From Pseudotabrizicola sp. (GTDB taxonomy: Bacteria; Pseudomonadota; Alphaproteobacteria; Rhodobacterales; Rhodobacteraceae), in assembly GCF_030656345.1 (NCBI RefSeq), contig NZ_JAUSNR010000007.1, forward strand, positions 1 through 64,000: a stretch of DNA of 64,000 nucleotides, in the 5' to 3' direction. The number at the start of each line of letters is the position of its first letter. Within the stretch, counting starts at the first letter, position 1. Positions 53,946 to 62,768 of this stretch are shown here, piece after piece. The notes below the pieces were generated by a model. It saw only the letters and a program-made list of their open reading frames with translations, was not told the origin of the DNA and did no database searches. A program made the translations under genes and the position numbers.

Positions 53946-55256
53946 TCAGACCTCTTCGATGCGGATGGCGACGGGGGCGCCGATCAGCACGCCGGTGTGG
54001 CCGAACTGGGCCAGTGCGAAGGCCACATCGGCGGGCTGCGCCTTGTGGGTCACGATCAGCACCGTCGCCTTGTTATCCGCCTCGTTCGGCTGGTTCAGCT
54101 GGCGCATCTGGTCGATGGAGATCCCCGCCTCTCCCAACGCGGTGGCGATCTTGGCCAATGCGCCGGGTTTGTCGAGCAAGGTCATGCGCAGGTAATAGGG
54201 GGCGGGTGTGGCCGATTTTGCGGCGACCGGCGTGGCGAGGGACGCCGCTGGGCGGCCAAAGGTCGACAGACGTGTGCCGCGCGCGATGTCGATGACATCG
54301 GCCATCACCGCGCTGGCGGTCGGGCCTTCGCCGGCACCGGCACCGCGCATCACGATCTGGCCGACGCTGTCGCCTTCAAGCACCACCATATTTGTGCCGC
54401 CCTGCAACTGGCCCAGCGGGCTGTCGGCGGGGACAAGGCAGGGCGTCATGCGCTGTTCCAGACCGCGCCCTGTCATCTGCGCCACGCCCAGCAGCTTGAT
54501 GTGATAGCCCATGTCATCGGCAAGGTTGATGTCTTCGATCGAGACATTGCCGATGCCTTCGAGTTCCACCTTGTCAAAGCTGACTTTGGTGCCAAAGGCG
54601 ATGGCGGCCAGCAGCGACAGTTTGTGGCCCGCGTCGATGCCGCCGACATCGAGGTTGGGGTCTGCCTCCAAGTAGCCCAGCTGCCGCGCCTCTTCGAACA
54701 CGGTTTCATACGGCAAGCCGGAGGCTTGCATCCGGGTCAGGATATAGTTGCAGGTGCCGTTCATCACGCCCATGACACGGCGCATCTGGTTGCCGGCCAG
54801 ACCTTCGGTCAGCACCTTGATGACCGGGATGCCGCCTGCGACCGCAGCCTCGAACCGGATCACCCGGCCCTGCGCCTCGGCGGCCACGGCAAGCGCGTGG
54901 CCGTGATGCGCCAGCAGGGCCTTGTTGGCGGTGACCACATCCTTGCCCGCCGCGATGGCGGCTTCGGTTGCCAGACGGGCCGGCCCTTCATGGCCGCCCA
55001 TCACCTCGACAAACACGTCGATGTCATCGCGTTGTGCCAGCGCCAACGGGTCGGTTTCCCATGGATAATTGGACAGGTCAGCATCGCGGTTCTTTTGCGG
55101 ATCGCGGGCCGAGACGGCGGTGATCACCACCGGGCGGCCGGCGCGGGCAGAGATCAGATCGGCGTGGCCCTGCACGATTTTGACCACACCGATTCCGACG
55201 GTTCCCAGACCGGCAAGACCAATGCGCAGGGGGGCGGTCAGGGAGGGGGCGGTCAT
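53946..55256 (-). CDS. hom: homoserine dehydrogenase
   Basis: The enzyme reduces aspartate semialdehyde to homoserine for Thr and Met synthesis. The 436-residue protein has the NAD(P) motif GLAGLGTVGIGVV, then ALDPIDVFVEVMGGHE-type segment (DDIDVFVEVMGG), TANKALLAHHG, FEAAVAGGIPVIK and the C-terminal ACT domain (MTLLDKPGALAKIATALGEAGISIDQ), which binds a feedback inhibitor, usually threonine. It reads towards glpX and recJ on the same strand. Confidence 0.96.
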   Translation of the reverse strand: MTAPSLTAPLRIGLAGLGTVGIGVVKIVQGHADLISARAGRPVVITAVSARDPQKNRDADLSNYPWETDPLALAQRDDIDVFVEVMGGHEGPARLATEAAIAAGKDVVTANKALLAHHGHALAVAAEAQGRVIRFEAAVAGGIPVIKVLTEGLAGNQMRRVMGVMNGTCNYILTRMQASGLPYETVFEEARQLGYLEADPNLDVGGIDAGHKLSLLAAIAFGTKVSFDKVELEGIGNVSIEDINLADDMGYHIKLLGVAQMTGRGLEQRMTPCLVPADSPLGQLQGGTNMVVLEGDSVGQIVMRGAGAGEGPTASAVMADVIDIARGTRLSTFGRPAASLATPVAAKSATPAPYYLRMTLLDKPGALAKIATALGEAGISIDQMRQLNQPNEADNKATVLIVTHKAQPADVAFALAQFGHTGVLIGAPVAIRIEEV

Positions 55257-55331
55257 GGGGGCAACTCCGTATCAGCGTGTGCAGCGGTCTTAGCCTGCCT
55301 GCCGGGCCAAGGCAACGCGGCGCGGGTGTGG

Positions 55332-55613
55332 CTATTGGCTGCGCAGGGCGGCGGCGCGGGCGCGCAGGCGGGCGGCGCGGGCGTTGACAGGGTCGATGGC
55401 CCCGGCACCGCTGCCCACCGCATCGGCCTGCGCCAGAATGCCGCCCAGCGGCACCAGAACCGGGGGTGGGGCTGTGGTCTGGGTGTTGGTGCGGGCCGCG
55501 ATATCGGGCAAGGGGGCGCAGGCCGTGACCGCAAGGCCGATCAGGCCCGCAAGCAGGGCGCGGGGGGTACGGCGGGGGCGCGGTTGGGCAAGCGGCATCA
55601 TCGGGCAATCCAT
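55332..55613 (-). CDS. small lipoprotein, unknown function
   Basis: A 93-residue protein with a lipoprotein signal (ALLAGLIGLAVTAC; the final Cys is the lipidation site). The mature part is short and Ala/Arg-rich at its end (NARAARLRARAAALRSQ). The start is uncertain: ATG 55611-55613, or the paired ATGs four codons later. I recall similar small proteins in Rhodobacterales but no function. It lies 75 bases upstream of hom. Confidence 0.65.
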   Translation of the reverse strand: MDCPMMPLAQPRPRRTPRALLAGLIGLAVTACAPLPDIAARTNTQTTAPPPVLVPLGGILAQADAVGSGAGAIDPVNARAARLRARAAALRSQ

Positions 55614-55766
55614 GTCAGCCAGAGCGGCTGGGTTGCGCCGACCCTAGGCCGGTCCAGCGGGACGGGCAAGGGGGCGGGGTGGGGACGCGCGCCGGCGCAA
55701 GCCCCTATCGCTGCGGCAAGCGCTGCTTTATGGCTGCGGGTCAGAGTGCCAACCCCGGAGCCGCCG

Positions 55767-56255
55767 ATGCCTGACACAAGCGCTGAAATCCTGCCCGTGC
55801 TTGCCGAATTGCGCCCGTCGCCGCCGCGCCGGGTGGTGGGGGTGGTCCTTCTGGCGGTGCTGGGGGCGTCGCTGGTATATCTGGCGCTGACCTATCCGGC
55901 GGCGGCGATCGGCTGGACGGTGTTCCTGCTGGGCTTTGGCGCGGCCTGTCTGTGGCTGTCGGTGCGGATGTGGCAGTCGACCGGGCAGGGCCTGATGCTG
56001 ACCCGCGCGGCGCTGAGCGATCACCACGGGGTGGTGCTGGCGCGGGTGGATCAGATCCGCGCCGTGCGCCGGGGGGTGTTTGCGTTCAAGCCGGCGGGGG
56101 GGTTTACGCTGTTGCTGGCAGAAGCGGCCCCGCGTGGCTGGGCACCGGGGCTGTGGTGGCGGCTGGGCCGGTCAGTGGGGGTGGGCGGCGTCACCCACCG
56201 GCACGAGGCGCGCTATATGGCCGAGGTGCTAAACGCGATGATCCGCAAGGAGTGA
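55767..56255 (+). CDS. membrane protein with two spans, unknown function
   Basis: A 162-residue protein with two adjacent helices (RVVGVVLLAVLGASLVYLALTYP; IGWTVFLLGFGAACLWLSVRMW) and a C-terminal cytoplasmic domain resembling a PH-like fold (LMLTRAALSDHHGVVLARVDQIRAVRRG, GGFTLLLAEAAPRGW). I start it at ATG 55767 (MPDTSAEILPV) with CCGGAG upstream; the long open frame further upstream is antisense to hom. I do not recognise a named family. Confidence 0.75.
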   Translation: MPDTSAEILPVLAELRPSPPRRVVGVVLLAVLGASLVYLALTYPAAAIGWTVFLLGFGAACLWLSVRMWQSTGQGLMLTRAALSDHHGVVLARVDQIRAVRRGVFAFKPAGGFTLLLAEAAPRGWAPGLWWRLGRSVGVGGVTHRHEARYMAEVLNAMIRKE

Positions 56256-56273
56256 GGGGGCTTTGCCTGCGGA

Positions 56274-56894
56274 TCAGCTGCAGGCGTAGCCGCGCAGGCA
56301 GATTTTCGACATGAAGCGCGGCCGGGTCACGACAACATGGTACATGCGGTCCAGATCGAGTGCCTGCATCGCCCAGTTGGTCAGGCTGAACATCGGTTCA
56401 AACTCGACCGTCGCCTCGACCACGATCAGCGCATCGCCATCATACATGATCGGAAGATGGCTTTGAATCGTCGACAGAGTGGCGGTGGTCAGCCGCGGGA
56501 TGGTGGTGGTGCTGGAGCGCGACCACAGCACCCGGTAGCCGTTGGTATCGTCGAAAAAGATGCTGGTGACCCGGGTGTTGGTCGGCAGTGTGTCGCCCAT
56601 CATGTATTGCATGGTGCCGAACATGCCGTTCACATACGCCTCTGGCACGCCTTGCAGATCCTGATTGCGGGTCAACAGGTCAGACACCGAATAGGCGGCC
56701 TTTTGCGAGCGGTTGATCACATCAAAGGCATCCCAATAGGTGAAGGTGCCCAGGATGCAGAACAGGTACAGCGGCAGCATCATCAGCATTTCGACCGAGG
56801 CGACGCCGTGTTCGTCGCGGGCAAAACCGCGCATGCGCGAGCAGAGCCGGGCGCGAAGGCGGGTCAACGCTGCTGTTACAAGTGTGGGGCGCAT
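56274..56894 (-). CDS. TadE-like pilus/secretion protein
   Basis: A 206-residue protein with the TadE N-terminus: basic leader, GFARDEHGVASVEMLMMLPLYLFCILGTFTYW, including the Glu five residues after the Gly as in pseudopilins. The rest is periplasmic (KICLRGYAC at the C-terminus). TadE/F/G proteins are minor components of Flp pili or tight-adherence surface systems. It is the last of three related genes on the same strand; the prepilin peptidase and ATPase are not in this window. Confidence 0.82.
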   Translation of the reverse strand: MRPTLVTAALTRLRARLCSRMRGFARDEHGVASVEMLMMLPLYLFCILGTFTYWDAFDVINRSQKAAYSVSDLLTRNQDLQGVPEAYVNGMFGTMQYMMGDTLPTNTRVTSIFFDDTNGYRVLWSRSSTTTIPRLTTATLSTIQSHLPIMYDGDALIVVEATVEFEPMFSLTNWAMQALDLDRMYHVVVTRPRFMSKICLRGYACS

Positions 56895-56914
56895 CGTAGG
56901 TATCTCTCTGATCC

Positions 56915-57451
56915 TTAAGACGGTTCGTTGACGAAGCTGGAAATGGCGGCGATGCCGATGCCGCCGGTGCTGTCTTTTTTCAGCGTGCGGCCGAACATCG
57001 TGTTCGGCAGCAGCACCGGAATGATGATGCAGGCGCGCACCAGCATCAGTTCCTGCTGACGGCCGGGTGAGAAGGTGACGACGGGCTGGATATTCTCGTC
57101 GTTGTTGACGCAGGTGACCGGGGTCTGCGGCATTGCCCAGGTGGTGGTGTTGACTGGTTGCAGTTCGATCATCATCTGGTCTTCGCAGTTGCCGATCATG
57201 ACAGTGCGGCTGCAGATCGCGGTCTTCAGCTTGTCGGCGGTCGGCTCGTCGACCAGTCCCAGCCGCAGCTCGCGGATCGACAGGTCCAGCGCGTGATCCA
57301 GCATGACCGATTTGATCGAGATGATCCCCAGCTCTGCCGCCCAGAAGAACAGGCCCAGATACAGCGGGAAGAACAGGGCGAATTCCACCGAGGCGAGGCC
57401 GCGTTCGTCCTTGCGGAACCGGCGGAAGTGGGTGCGGATGCGGCGGGTCAT
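56915..57451 (-). CDS. TadE/TadG-like pilus assembly protein
   Basis: A 178-residue protein starting at ATG 57449-57451 (MTRRIRTHF). It has FRKDERGLASVEFALFFPLYLGLFFWAAELG, the TadE-like hydrophobic N-terminal helix. The mature region contains three cysteines (AICSRT, GNCEDQ, VTCVNN) and KLKTAICS. Its start overlaps the stop of the TadG-like gene by four bases, so the genes are translationally coupled; 20 bases separate it from the next TadE-like gene. Confidence 0.82.
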   Translation of the reverse strand: MTRRIRTHFRRFRKDERGLASVEFALFFPLYLGLFFWAAELGIISIKSVMLDHALDLSIRELRLGLVDEPTADKLKTAICSRTVMIGNCEDQMMIELQPVNTTTWAMPQTPVTCVNNDENIQPVVTFSPGRQQELMLVRACIIIPVLLPNTMFGRTLKKDSTGGIGIAAISSFVNEPS

Positions 57452-59169
57452 TGGGTCAGTTTCAGCTGGCTGATGTTGGTGGCAATGGAGCGGAAGGCGG
57501 TGCTGATCTCCAGCCCGCTGGCGTTGAAGTAATGCGCGGGCGAGCTGGCACATTTCTCGATCTCGGCGCGGCCGTTGGACGGGGCCTCAAACGCAATGCC
57601 ATAGATCATCACATTGCGCGCGCCGGCCAGAGTGCAGACCTGTTGCAGCTGGGTGTTCATGGTGCCGGTGGGGGTCTGGGTGCGCATGAGGTTCATCCGG
57701 GCCGCCTGTGTGCCGCCGATGGCCCGAACGTAAAGCTGCTGCGCGACCCAGGACATGCGCAAGTTGTTTTCACTGGATGACCACATGCTTTGCCACGTTT
57801 GTCTCGTGGATCCGCTGTAGGTGGTTGTTGTCGCACTATAGCAAGCGGAGCTGGACGGCGTGGAGCCGTTCCAGGGCCGGGAATGCCAGGCGTTCAGATG
57901 CGGCACGTAGAACGGGCGGCTGTTGCACAGCTTGGTAGATGTTGACGCGTCAACCTTGGTCGAATGAAAGATCGAATACTGGTTGACCGAATTGGCGCGC
58001 CAGATCGGCGAGTCGCCGTGGCGGTAGTCTGCGGTCACCCGCTCTTCGGCGAAGTGTTCGCCATCGGTCATCAGCACGATGATTTTCATCGCATCTTCTG
58101 CGGTGTAGTCAAACGGCCGGTCGCTGAAATACGACGGCGTGTGCCCGGCCGCCACCAGCCCGGTGTACAGCCCTCTGGCCGACGGGTCGAGCAGGGCCAT
58201 GCCCCATTTCATCCCGGCGTTGATCGAGGTGGCACCGATGGCGGTCAGGTTCGATATATGGCTTTTCAGCTGGGTCTTGTTGTTGGTCGGCGCGCGGATC
58301 ACGTTGACCTTTGAGGGCGGGCACCAGCGGTTGCCGGTGTCCACCACTGCGTTGCTGTGGGTGGGGGCGATGTAGCTGCCGGTGGTGGTGCTTGAATAGG
58401 TGTCGGCATGGGCGGTGACCGGCATCGGCGTGGTGCGCGACAGGGTCAGGCTGTTGTAGGTCGAGGCGGGCAGGTCAAAGCAATTGACGTCTTCGACCCC
58501 ATGATCGTCTTCGGCGTTGAACAGGTCCTGCATATACTGCGGCAGGTTTACTTGACCGTTGTACGGCACGATCCCGATCGAGACCCGGTTCTCGAAATCC
58601 TGATCAAGCACAGTGTCAATAAACTCACGCGCCGCCGATTTCAGGTTGGTCAGCTTGCTGCCGGCCATCGAGCCGGACACGTCAAGCACCAGCATGATTT
58701 CAATGTTGTTGATGCGCTGTTCGGCCTGCGATGCGCCTGCCGCGCTCAGCCCTTGGCCGTTGGTCAGGTCATAAAGGTTCATGAAAACCGGGTTTACGAG
58801 GGTTGCTGCCTCGGCCCGCACGGTCGAGCCGTTGAAGGTCCGCTCATACTGCACCATTTTCAGGTTGTCGCTCAGCCCGGCCTTGGCGAAATAATCGCGC
58901 ACCACGTCTTCGGCCTCCAGCTCCTGCGTCAGCGAGGCGGCGGCCAGTGTGGCGCGGTCCAGCGTCTGTTGCTGCTTGGTGCGGACCGTTTCAAAATGGA
59001 TGATATCCACCCCGATCCCGGCCAGCGTCAGCATCAGCGTCAGCATGACAACGGTGAAAGCGATGATATGGCCGTCCTCGTTCCTGACGAAGCGGGTCAC
59101 CTGGCGGCGCGAAAGTCTTTTGGCAGCACTCAACATTCTGTGGCCCATCTCAATGTCCCTGAACGCCAT
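57448..59169 (-). CDS. TadG-like von Willebrand factor A protein
   Basis: A 573-residue protein with start ATG 59167-59169; ATG 59148 (MGHRMLSAAK) with AGGG upstream is an alternative. Residues 34-56 form the TadG-type N-terminal span (DGHIIAFTVVMLTLMLTLAGIGVDII). A vWA domain begins near residue 155 with the metal-ion-dependent adhesion motif DVSGS at 163-167 and IGIVPYNGQVNL. TSINAGMKWGMALLDP and IVLMTDGEHF follow. TadG-type proteins anchor Flp pili or related surface structures. The mature part is unusually rich in Ser/Thr/Tyr. Confidence 0.88.
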   Translation of the reverse strand: MAFRDIEMGHRMLSAAKRLSRRQVTRFVRNEDGHIIAFTVVMLTLMLTLAGIGVDIIHFETVRTKQQQTLDRATLAAASLTQELEAEDVVRDYFAKAGLSDNLKMVQYERTFNGSTVRAEAATLVNPVFMNLYDLTNGQGLSAAGASQAEQRINNIEIMLVLDVSGSMAGSKLTNLKSAAREFIDTVLDQDFENRVSIGIVPYNGQVNLPQYMQDLFNAEDDHGVEDVNCFDLPASTYNSLTLSRTTPMPVTAHADTYSSTTTGSYIAPTHSNAVVDTGNRWCPPSKVNVIRAPTNNKTQLKSHISNLTAIGATSINAGMKWGMALLDPSARGLYTGLVAAGHTPSYFSDRPFDYTAEDAMKIIVLMTDGEHFAEERVTADYRHGDSPIWRANSVNQYSIFHSTKVDASTSTKLCNSRPFYVPHLNAWHSRPWNGSTPSSSACYSATTTTYSGSTRQTWQSMWSSSENNLRMSWVAQQLYVRAIGGTQAARMNLMRTQTPTGTMNTQLQQVCTLAGARNVMIYGIAFEAPSNGRAEIEKCASSPAHYFNASGLEISTAFRSIATNISQLKLTQ

Positions 59170-59504
59170 GTCTCCGCCCCCACGGGGACCTGGCTGGCAT
59201 AATCTGGACATAGAAAGCCTATGCAGCGCGGCAAAATTGTGGCGCTGGCCCGCGACAGGGTGTTGCACCGGGGTCGCAGGAAACGATGGCGGGAAAAGTG
59301 GCGGAATTGTCGTCCGTATCGCAACACAAGGACCGCCAAAGCAGTCTGCCACAGCTTTGATTTCGCCGTCCAGCGCGATGTCAGAGCGATTCGATTCGCT
59401 TTTTCATCACTTCGCAGCGACGTTTTGCGGTGAACTGTTCACAAACAGCCGTTAGGTTGGGGCCGGGTGCGGGTATTCGCGCCCTGCCTGACAGGAGGAA
59501 TGGC
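59170..59504. promoter_or_regulatory. 335-base divergent region between tadG-like and glutamate dehydrogenase genes
   Basis: This is a non-coding gap between divergent genes, with no gene seen. It holds the palindrome listed at 59430-59442 and the AGGAGG ribosome site at 59493-59498, seven bases before the dehydrogenase start. Confidence 0.6.
59430..59442. promoter_or_regulatory. perfect 13-base palindrome upstream of glutamate dehydrogenase
   Basis: GTGAACTGTTCAC is a perfect inverted repeat with a single central base, 63 bases before the dehydrogenase start. Sites of this size and form are typical operators. The binding protein is not known. Confidence 0.5.
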
Positions 59505-60935
59505 ATGACCAGAGATGGTGAACTCAGCTTTCGGGACTCGGTAGATCTGATGTTCAACCGCGCCGTGCGGCTGATGGATCTGAGCCCCGGGTTGGAACAG
59601 AAAATCCGGGTCTGCAATTCGACCTATACCGTGCGGTTCGGCGTGCGTCTGCGCGGCAAGATCGAGACGTTTACCGGCTATCGGTCAGTCCATTCCGAAC
59701 ATATGGAGCCGGTCAAGGGCGGCATCCGCTATGCCCTGTCGGTCAACCAGAACGAGGTTGAGGCGCTGGCCGCGCTGATGACCTACAAATGCGCGCTGGT
59801 GGAAACGCCGTTCGGCGGGTCCAAGGGCGGCCTTTGCATCGATCCGCGCGCGTGGGACGAGCACGAGCTGGAACTGATCACCCGGCGTTTCGCCTATGAG
59901 CTGATCAAGCGCGACCTGATCCACCCGGCACAGAACGTGCCCGCGCCCGACATGGGCACGGGCGAGCGCGAAATGGCCTGGATCGCCGACCAGTACAAAC
60001 GGATGAACACCACTGACATCAACGGCAATGCCTGCGTGACCGGCAAGCCGACCTATGCGGGCGGCATTCAGGGCCGGGTCGAGGCGACGGGGCGCGGCGT
60101 GCAATACGCGCTGCAGGAATTCTTCCGCCACCCCGAAGACAAGGCCAAGGCAGGCCTGACCGGCGGGCTGCAAGGCAAGCGTGTGATCGTGCAGGGGCTG
60201 GGCAATGTGGGCTATCACGCCGCCAAGTTCCTGTCGGAAGAAGACGGCTGCATCATCACCGCCATCATCGAACGCGACGGCGCGCTGCAATGCGACACCG
60301 GGCTGAACGTCGAAGAGGTGCACCAGTGGATGGCCAAGCAGGGCACGATTCAGGGCTACCCCTCGGCCGCCTTTGTCGAAGACGGCACCTATCTGCTGGA
60401 AGCCGACTGTGACATCCTGATCCCCGCCGCGATGGAGGGGGTGATCCACAAGGACAATGCCGCCAATATCAAGGCCCCGCTGATCATCGAGGCCGCGAAT
60501 GGCCCGGTGACCTTTGGCGCGGATGAGATTCTGCGGACCAAAGGCGTGGTGATCATTCCGGATATGTATGCCAATGCCGGTGGTGTGACGGTGTCATATT
60601 TCGAATGGGTCAAGAACCTGTCGCACATCCGCTTTGGCCGGATGCAGCGCCGCGCCGAAGAGGCGCGGTCGCGCCTGCTGGTCGAAGAGCTGGAGCGGTT
60701 GTCGGCCGATCAGGATCTGGGCTGGACGCTGGCCCCGGGGTTCAAGGACAAGTTCCTGACCGGTTCGGACGAGCTTGCACTGGTACGCTCGGGTCTGGAA
60801 GACACGATGCGCACCGCCTATCAGGCGATGCGCAAGGTCTGGCACGAACGCGATGACGTCGATGATCTGCGCACGGCGGCCTATATCGTGTCGATCAGCC
60901 GGGTGGCGACGGCGTACCGCTCCAAAGCCTTGTAG
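59505..60935 (+). CDS. Glu/Leu/Phe/Val dehydrogenase (glutamate dehydrogenase)
   Basis: A 476-residue glutamate dehydrogenase family enzyme that interconverts glutamate and 2-oxoglutarate plus ammonia. ATG 59505 has the ribosome site AGGAGG. The substrate-binding PVKGGIRYALSVNQNEVEALAALMTYKCALVETPFGGSKGGL contains the catalytic Lys. The dinucleotide motif is VIVQGLGNVGYHAAKFL; DMYANAGGVTVSYFEW comes later. Whether it uses NAD or NADP is not determined by eye. It lies next to sarcosine oxidase genes, linking amino-group metabolism with N-methyl compound use. A terminator follows. Confidence 0.93.
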   Translation: MTRDGELSFRDSVDLMFNRAVRLMDLSPGLEQKIRVCNSTYTVRFGVRLRGKIETFTGYRSVHSEHMEPVKGGIRYALSVNQNEVEALAALMTYKCALVETPFGGSKGGLCIDPRAWDEHELELITRRFAYELIKRDLIHPAQNVPAPDMGTGEREMAWIADQYKRMNTTDINGNACVTGKPTYAGGIQGRVEATGRGVQYALQEFFRHPEDKAKAGLTGGLQGKRVIVQGLGNVGYHAAKFLSEEDGCIITAIIERDGALQCDTGLNVEEVHQWMAKQGTIQGYPSAAFVEDGTYLLEADCDILIPAAMEGVIHKDNAANIKAPLIIEAANGPVTFGADEILRTKGVVIIPDMYANAGGVTVSYFEWVKNLSHIRFGRMQRRAEEARSRLLVEELERLSADQDLGWTLAPGFKDKFLTGSDELALVRSGLEDTMRTAYQAMRKVWHERDDVDDLRTAAYIVSISRVATAYRSKAL

Positions 60936-60944
60936 CCTGATATG

Positions 60945-60975
60945 GCCATCTGCGACAAAGCGTGTCGCAGATGGC
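60945..60975 (+). terminator. rho-independent terminator after glutamate dehydrogenase
   Basis: GCCATCTGCGACA (60945-60957) and TGTCGCAGATGGC (60963-60975) are perfect complements with a 5-base loop, followed by ATTGGCTTT. It separates the dehydrogenase from soxB. Confidence 0.8.
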
Positions 60976-61049
60976 ATTGGCTTTGGCGGCGAACCTTGAT
61001 TATCTGGCGCAGACCCGGTTGACTGCCGCAGGTCAGGGAAAGGTCTGCC

Positions 61050-62300
61050 ATGCGCTATTCGGGTTTCAGGGTGATCGCTCAGGGTCTGGCTGGCAACACC
61101 GGGTGGAAACCGGCGTGGCGCGATCCGGCCCCCAAGGCCGAATATGATGCGCTGATCATCGGCGGCGGCGGGCATGGGCTGGCGACCGCCTATTATCTGG
61201 CAAAAAACCATGGGCTGACCAATATTGCGGTGCTGGAAAAGGGCTACCTGGGGTCCGGCAATATCGGGCGCAATACCACGATTGTGCGGGCGAATTACTT
61301 TTTGCCCGGCAATTCGGAATTCTACAGCCATTCCCTGAAACTGTGGGAGGGGCTGGAGGCGGACCTGAACTACAACGTGATGCACAGCCAGCGCGGGCTG
61401 ATCAACCTGTTCCATTCCGACGGGCAGCGCGATGCCTTTGCCCGGCGTGGAAATGCGATGATCAATCAGGGCGATGATGCGGTGCTCTTGGACCGCGAGG
61501 GCGTGCGCGAGCTGCTGCCCTATCTTGATTTCGACAACACCCGGTTCCCGATCTACGGCGGGCTGCTGCATCCGCGCGGCGGCACGGCCCGGCATGATGC
61601 GGTTGCCTGGGGCTATGCCCGCGCGGCGGACCGGCGCGGGGTGGATCTGATCCAGAATTGCGAAGTGACCGGGATTGATATCGCTGATGGCCGGGTCACG
61701 GGCGTGCAGACCACGCGCGGGGCGATCCGGGCGAAAAAGGTCGGTATGGTGGTCGCGGGCCGGTCGGGCCAGGTGGCGGCGATGGCGGGGATGCGGCTGC
61801 CGATTGAATCACACGTGCTGCAGGCTTTTGTCACCGAAGGGCTGAAGCCGGTGATCGACCATGTGATCAGCTTTGGCATGGGACATTTCTACATCAGCCA
61901 GTCCGACAAGGGCGGTCTGGTGTTCGGCGGCGATCTGGATTTCTACGCGTCCTATGCCGCGCGTGGCAACCTGCCGATGGTGGAACATGTGATGGAGGCC
62001 GGCATGACGCTGATGCCGATGATCGGCCGCGCCCGCGTGCTGCGGTCCTGGGGCGGGATCATGGACATGACACCGGACGGATCACCCATCATCGACAAAA
62101 CGCATGTCGACGGGTTGTTCATTGACGCCGGATGGAACTACGGCGGGTTCAAGGCGGTGCCGGCGAGCGGCTATTGCATGGCGCATCTGATGGCGACGGG
62201 GGAAAGCCATGCCGTTGCCGCGAAGTTCCGGCTGAACCGATTTGCAACGGGGCATCTTCTTGACGAAGAAGGCACCGGCAGCCAGCACAATCTGCATTGA
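61050..62300 (+). CDS. soxB: sarcosine oxidase beta subunit
   Basis: The catalytic beta subunit of heterotetrameric sarcosine oxidase, which oxidises sarcosine to glycine; the methyl group goes to THF as methylene-THF. It has 416 residues. The FAD motif DALIIGGGGHGLATAYYLA is at 33-52. H174 in GGLLHPRGGTARHD is at the position expected for covalent FMN attachment. VFGGDLDFYASY and GWNYGGFKAVPASGYCMAHLMA are family motifs. The start ATG 61050 has AGGGAAAGG upstream. soxD does not follow at once: 189 bases with repeat copy E intervene. Confidence 0.96.
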   Translation: MRYSGFRVIAQGLAGNTGWKPAWRDPAPKAEYDALIIGGGGHGLATAYYLAKNHGLTNIAVLEKGYLGSGNIGRNTTIVRANYFLPGNSEFYSHSLKLWEGLEADLNYNVMHSQRGLINLFHSDGQRDAFARRGNAMINQGDDAVLLDREGVRELLPYLDFDNTRFPIYGGLLHPRGGTARHDAVAWGYARAADRRGVDLIQNCEVTGIDIADGRVTGVQTTRGAIRAKKVGMVVAGRSGQVAAMAGMRLPIESHVLQAFVTEGLKPVIDHVISFGMGHFYISQSDKGGLVFGGDLDFYASYAARGNLPMVEHVMEAGMTLMPMIGRARVLRSWGGIMDMTPDGSPIIDKTHVDGLFIDAGWNYGGFKAVPASGYCMAHLMATGESHAVAAKFRLNRFATGHLLDEEGTGSQHNLH

Positions 62301-62346
62301 GGGCGTGATGGGTCTGACCGCTTGTTCCCCTGCTCTGGCACCGGAT

Positions 62347-62422
62347 GCCTCCGGCGGGAGTATTTCAGAAAGGTGCAAATCGCACAGGGAGCTCTTTGCA
62401 TTGCAGCTTTTAAAAATACTCC
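62347..62422. repeat. dispersed repeat, copy E: two opposed arms between soxB and soxD
   Basis: The first arm, 62347-62379, is identical to the plus-reading arm of copy B (starts GCCTCCGGCGGGAGTATTT). The second, 62401-62422, runs the other way (TTGCAGCTTTTAAAAATACT plus CC). They pair imperfectly. The element sits inside what is otherwise a single sox operon. Confidence 0.85.
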
Positions 62423-62489
62423 GGGGTGAGGCCGCAGGCCGGGGGGCATCGCCCCTGACGACGCTGACCATAAAGAGAGGCTTTTCAAG

Positions 62490-62768
62490 ATGCGCCTGAC
62501 CTGCCCGCTGTGCGGACCGCGTGACCGGCGGGAGTTCTATTATTATGGGGCGGCGGAGTATCTGAACCGGCCCGCCGCTGATGCTGCGCCGGAAGCCTGG
62601 GATGACCATCTGCACAACCGCGACAACCCTGCCGGGGTGACGCAGGATCTTTGGTATCATGAACAGGGGTGCTGTTCCTGGCTGAAGGTCACCCGCAATA
62701 CGGTGACGCATGAGATTCTGGCGGTGGAAAGTGTTGCCGGTGACAGCACCGCAGGGGGTGGGGCATGA
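62490..62768 (+). CDS. soxD: sarcosine oxidase delta subunit
   Basis: A 92-residue zinc-binding subunit of sarcosine oxidase. The zinc ligands are visible in MRLTCPLCGPRDRREF and in HEQGCCSWLKVTRNT, and DDHLHNRDNPAG is the family core. It starts at ATG 62490 behind AGAGAGG. Its stop overlaps the soxA start by four bases, so translation is coupled. Confidence 0.95.
   Translation: MRLTCPLCGPRDRREFYYYGAAEYLNRPAADAAPEAWDDHLHNRDNPAGVTQDLWYHEQGCCSWLKVTRNTVTHEILAVESVAGDSTAGGGA

Noticed and set aside
53793..55766. Long plus-strand extension upstream of the gene at 55767.
   Set aside because: It is antisense to hom; the translated part has no protein-like features and the gene has a better start with a ribosome site at 55767.
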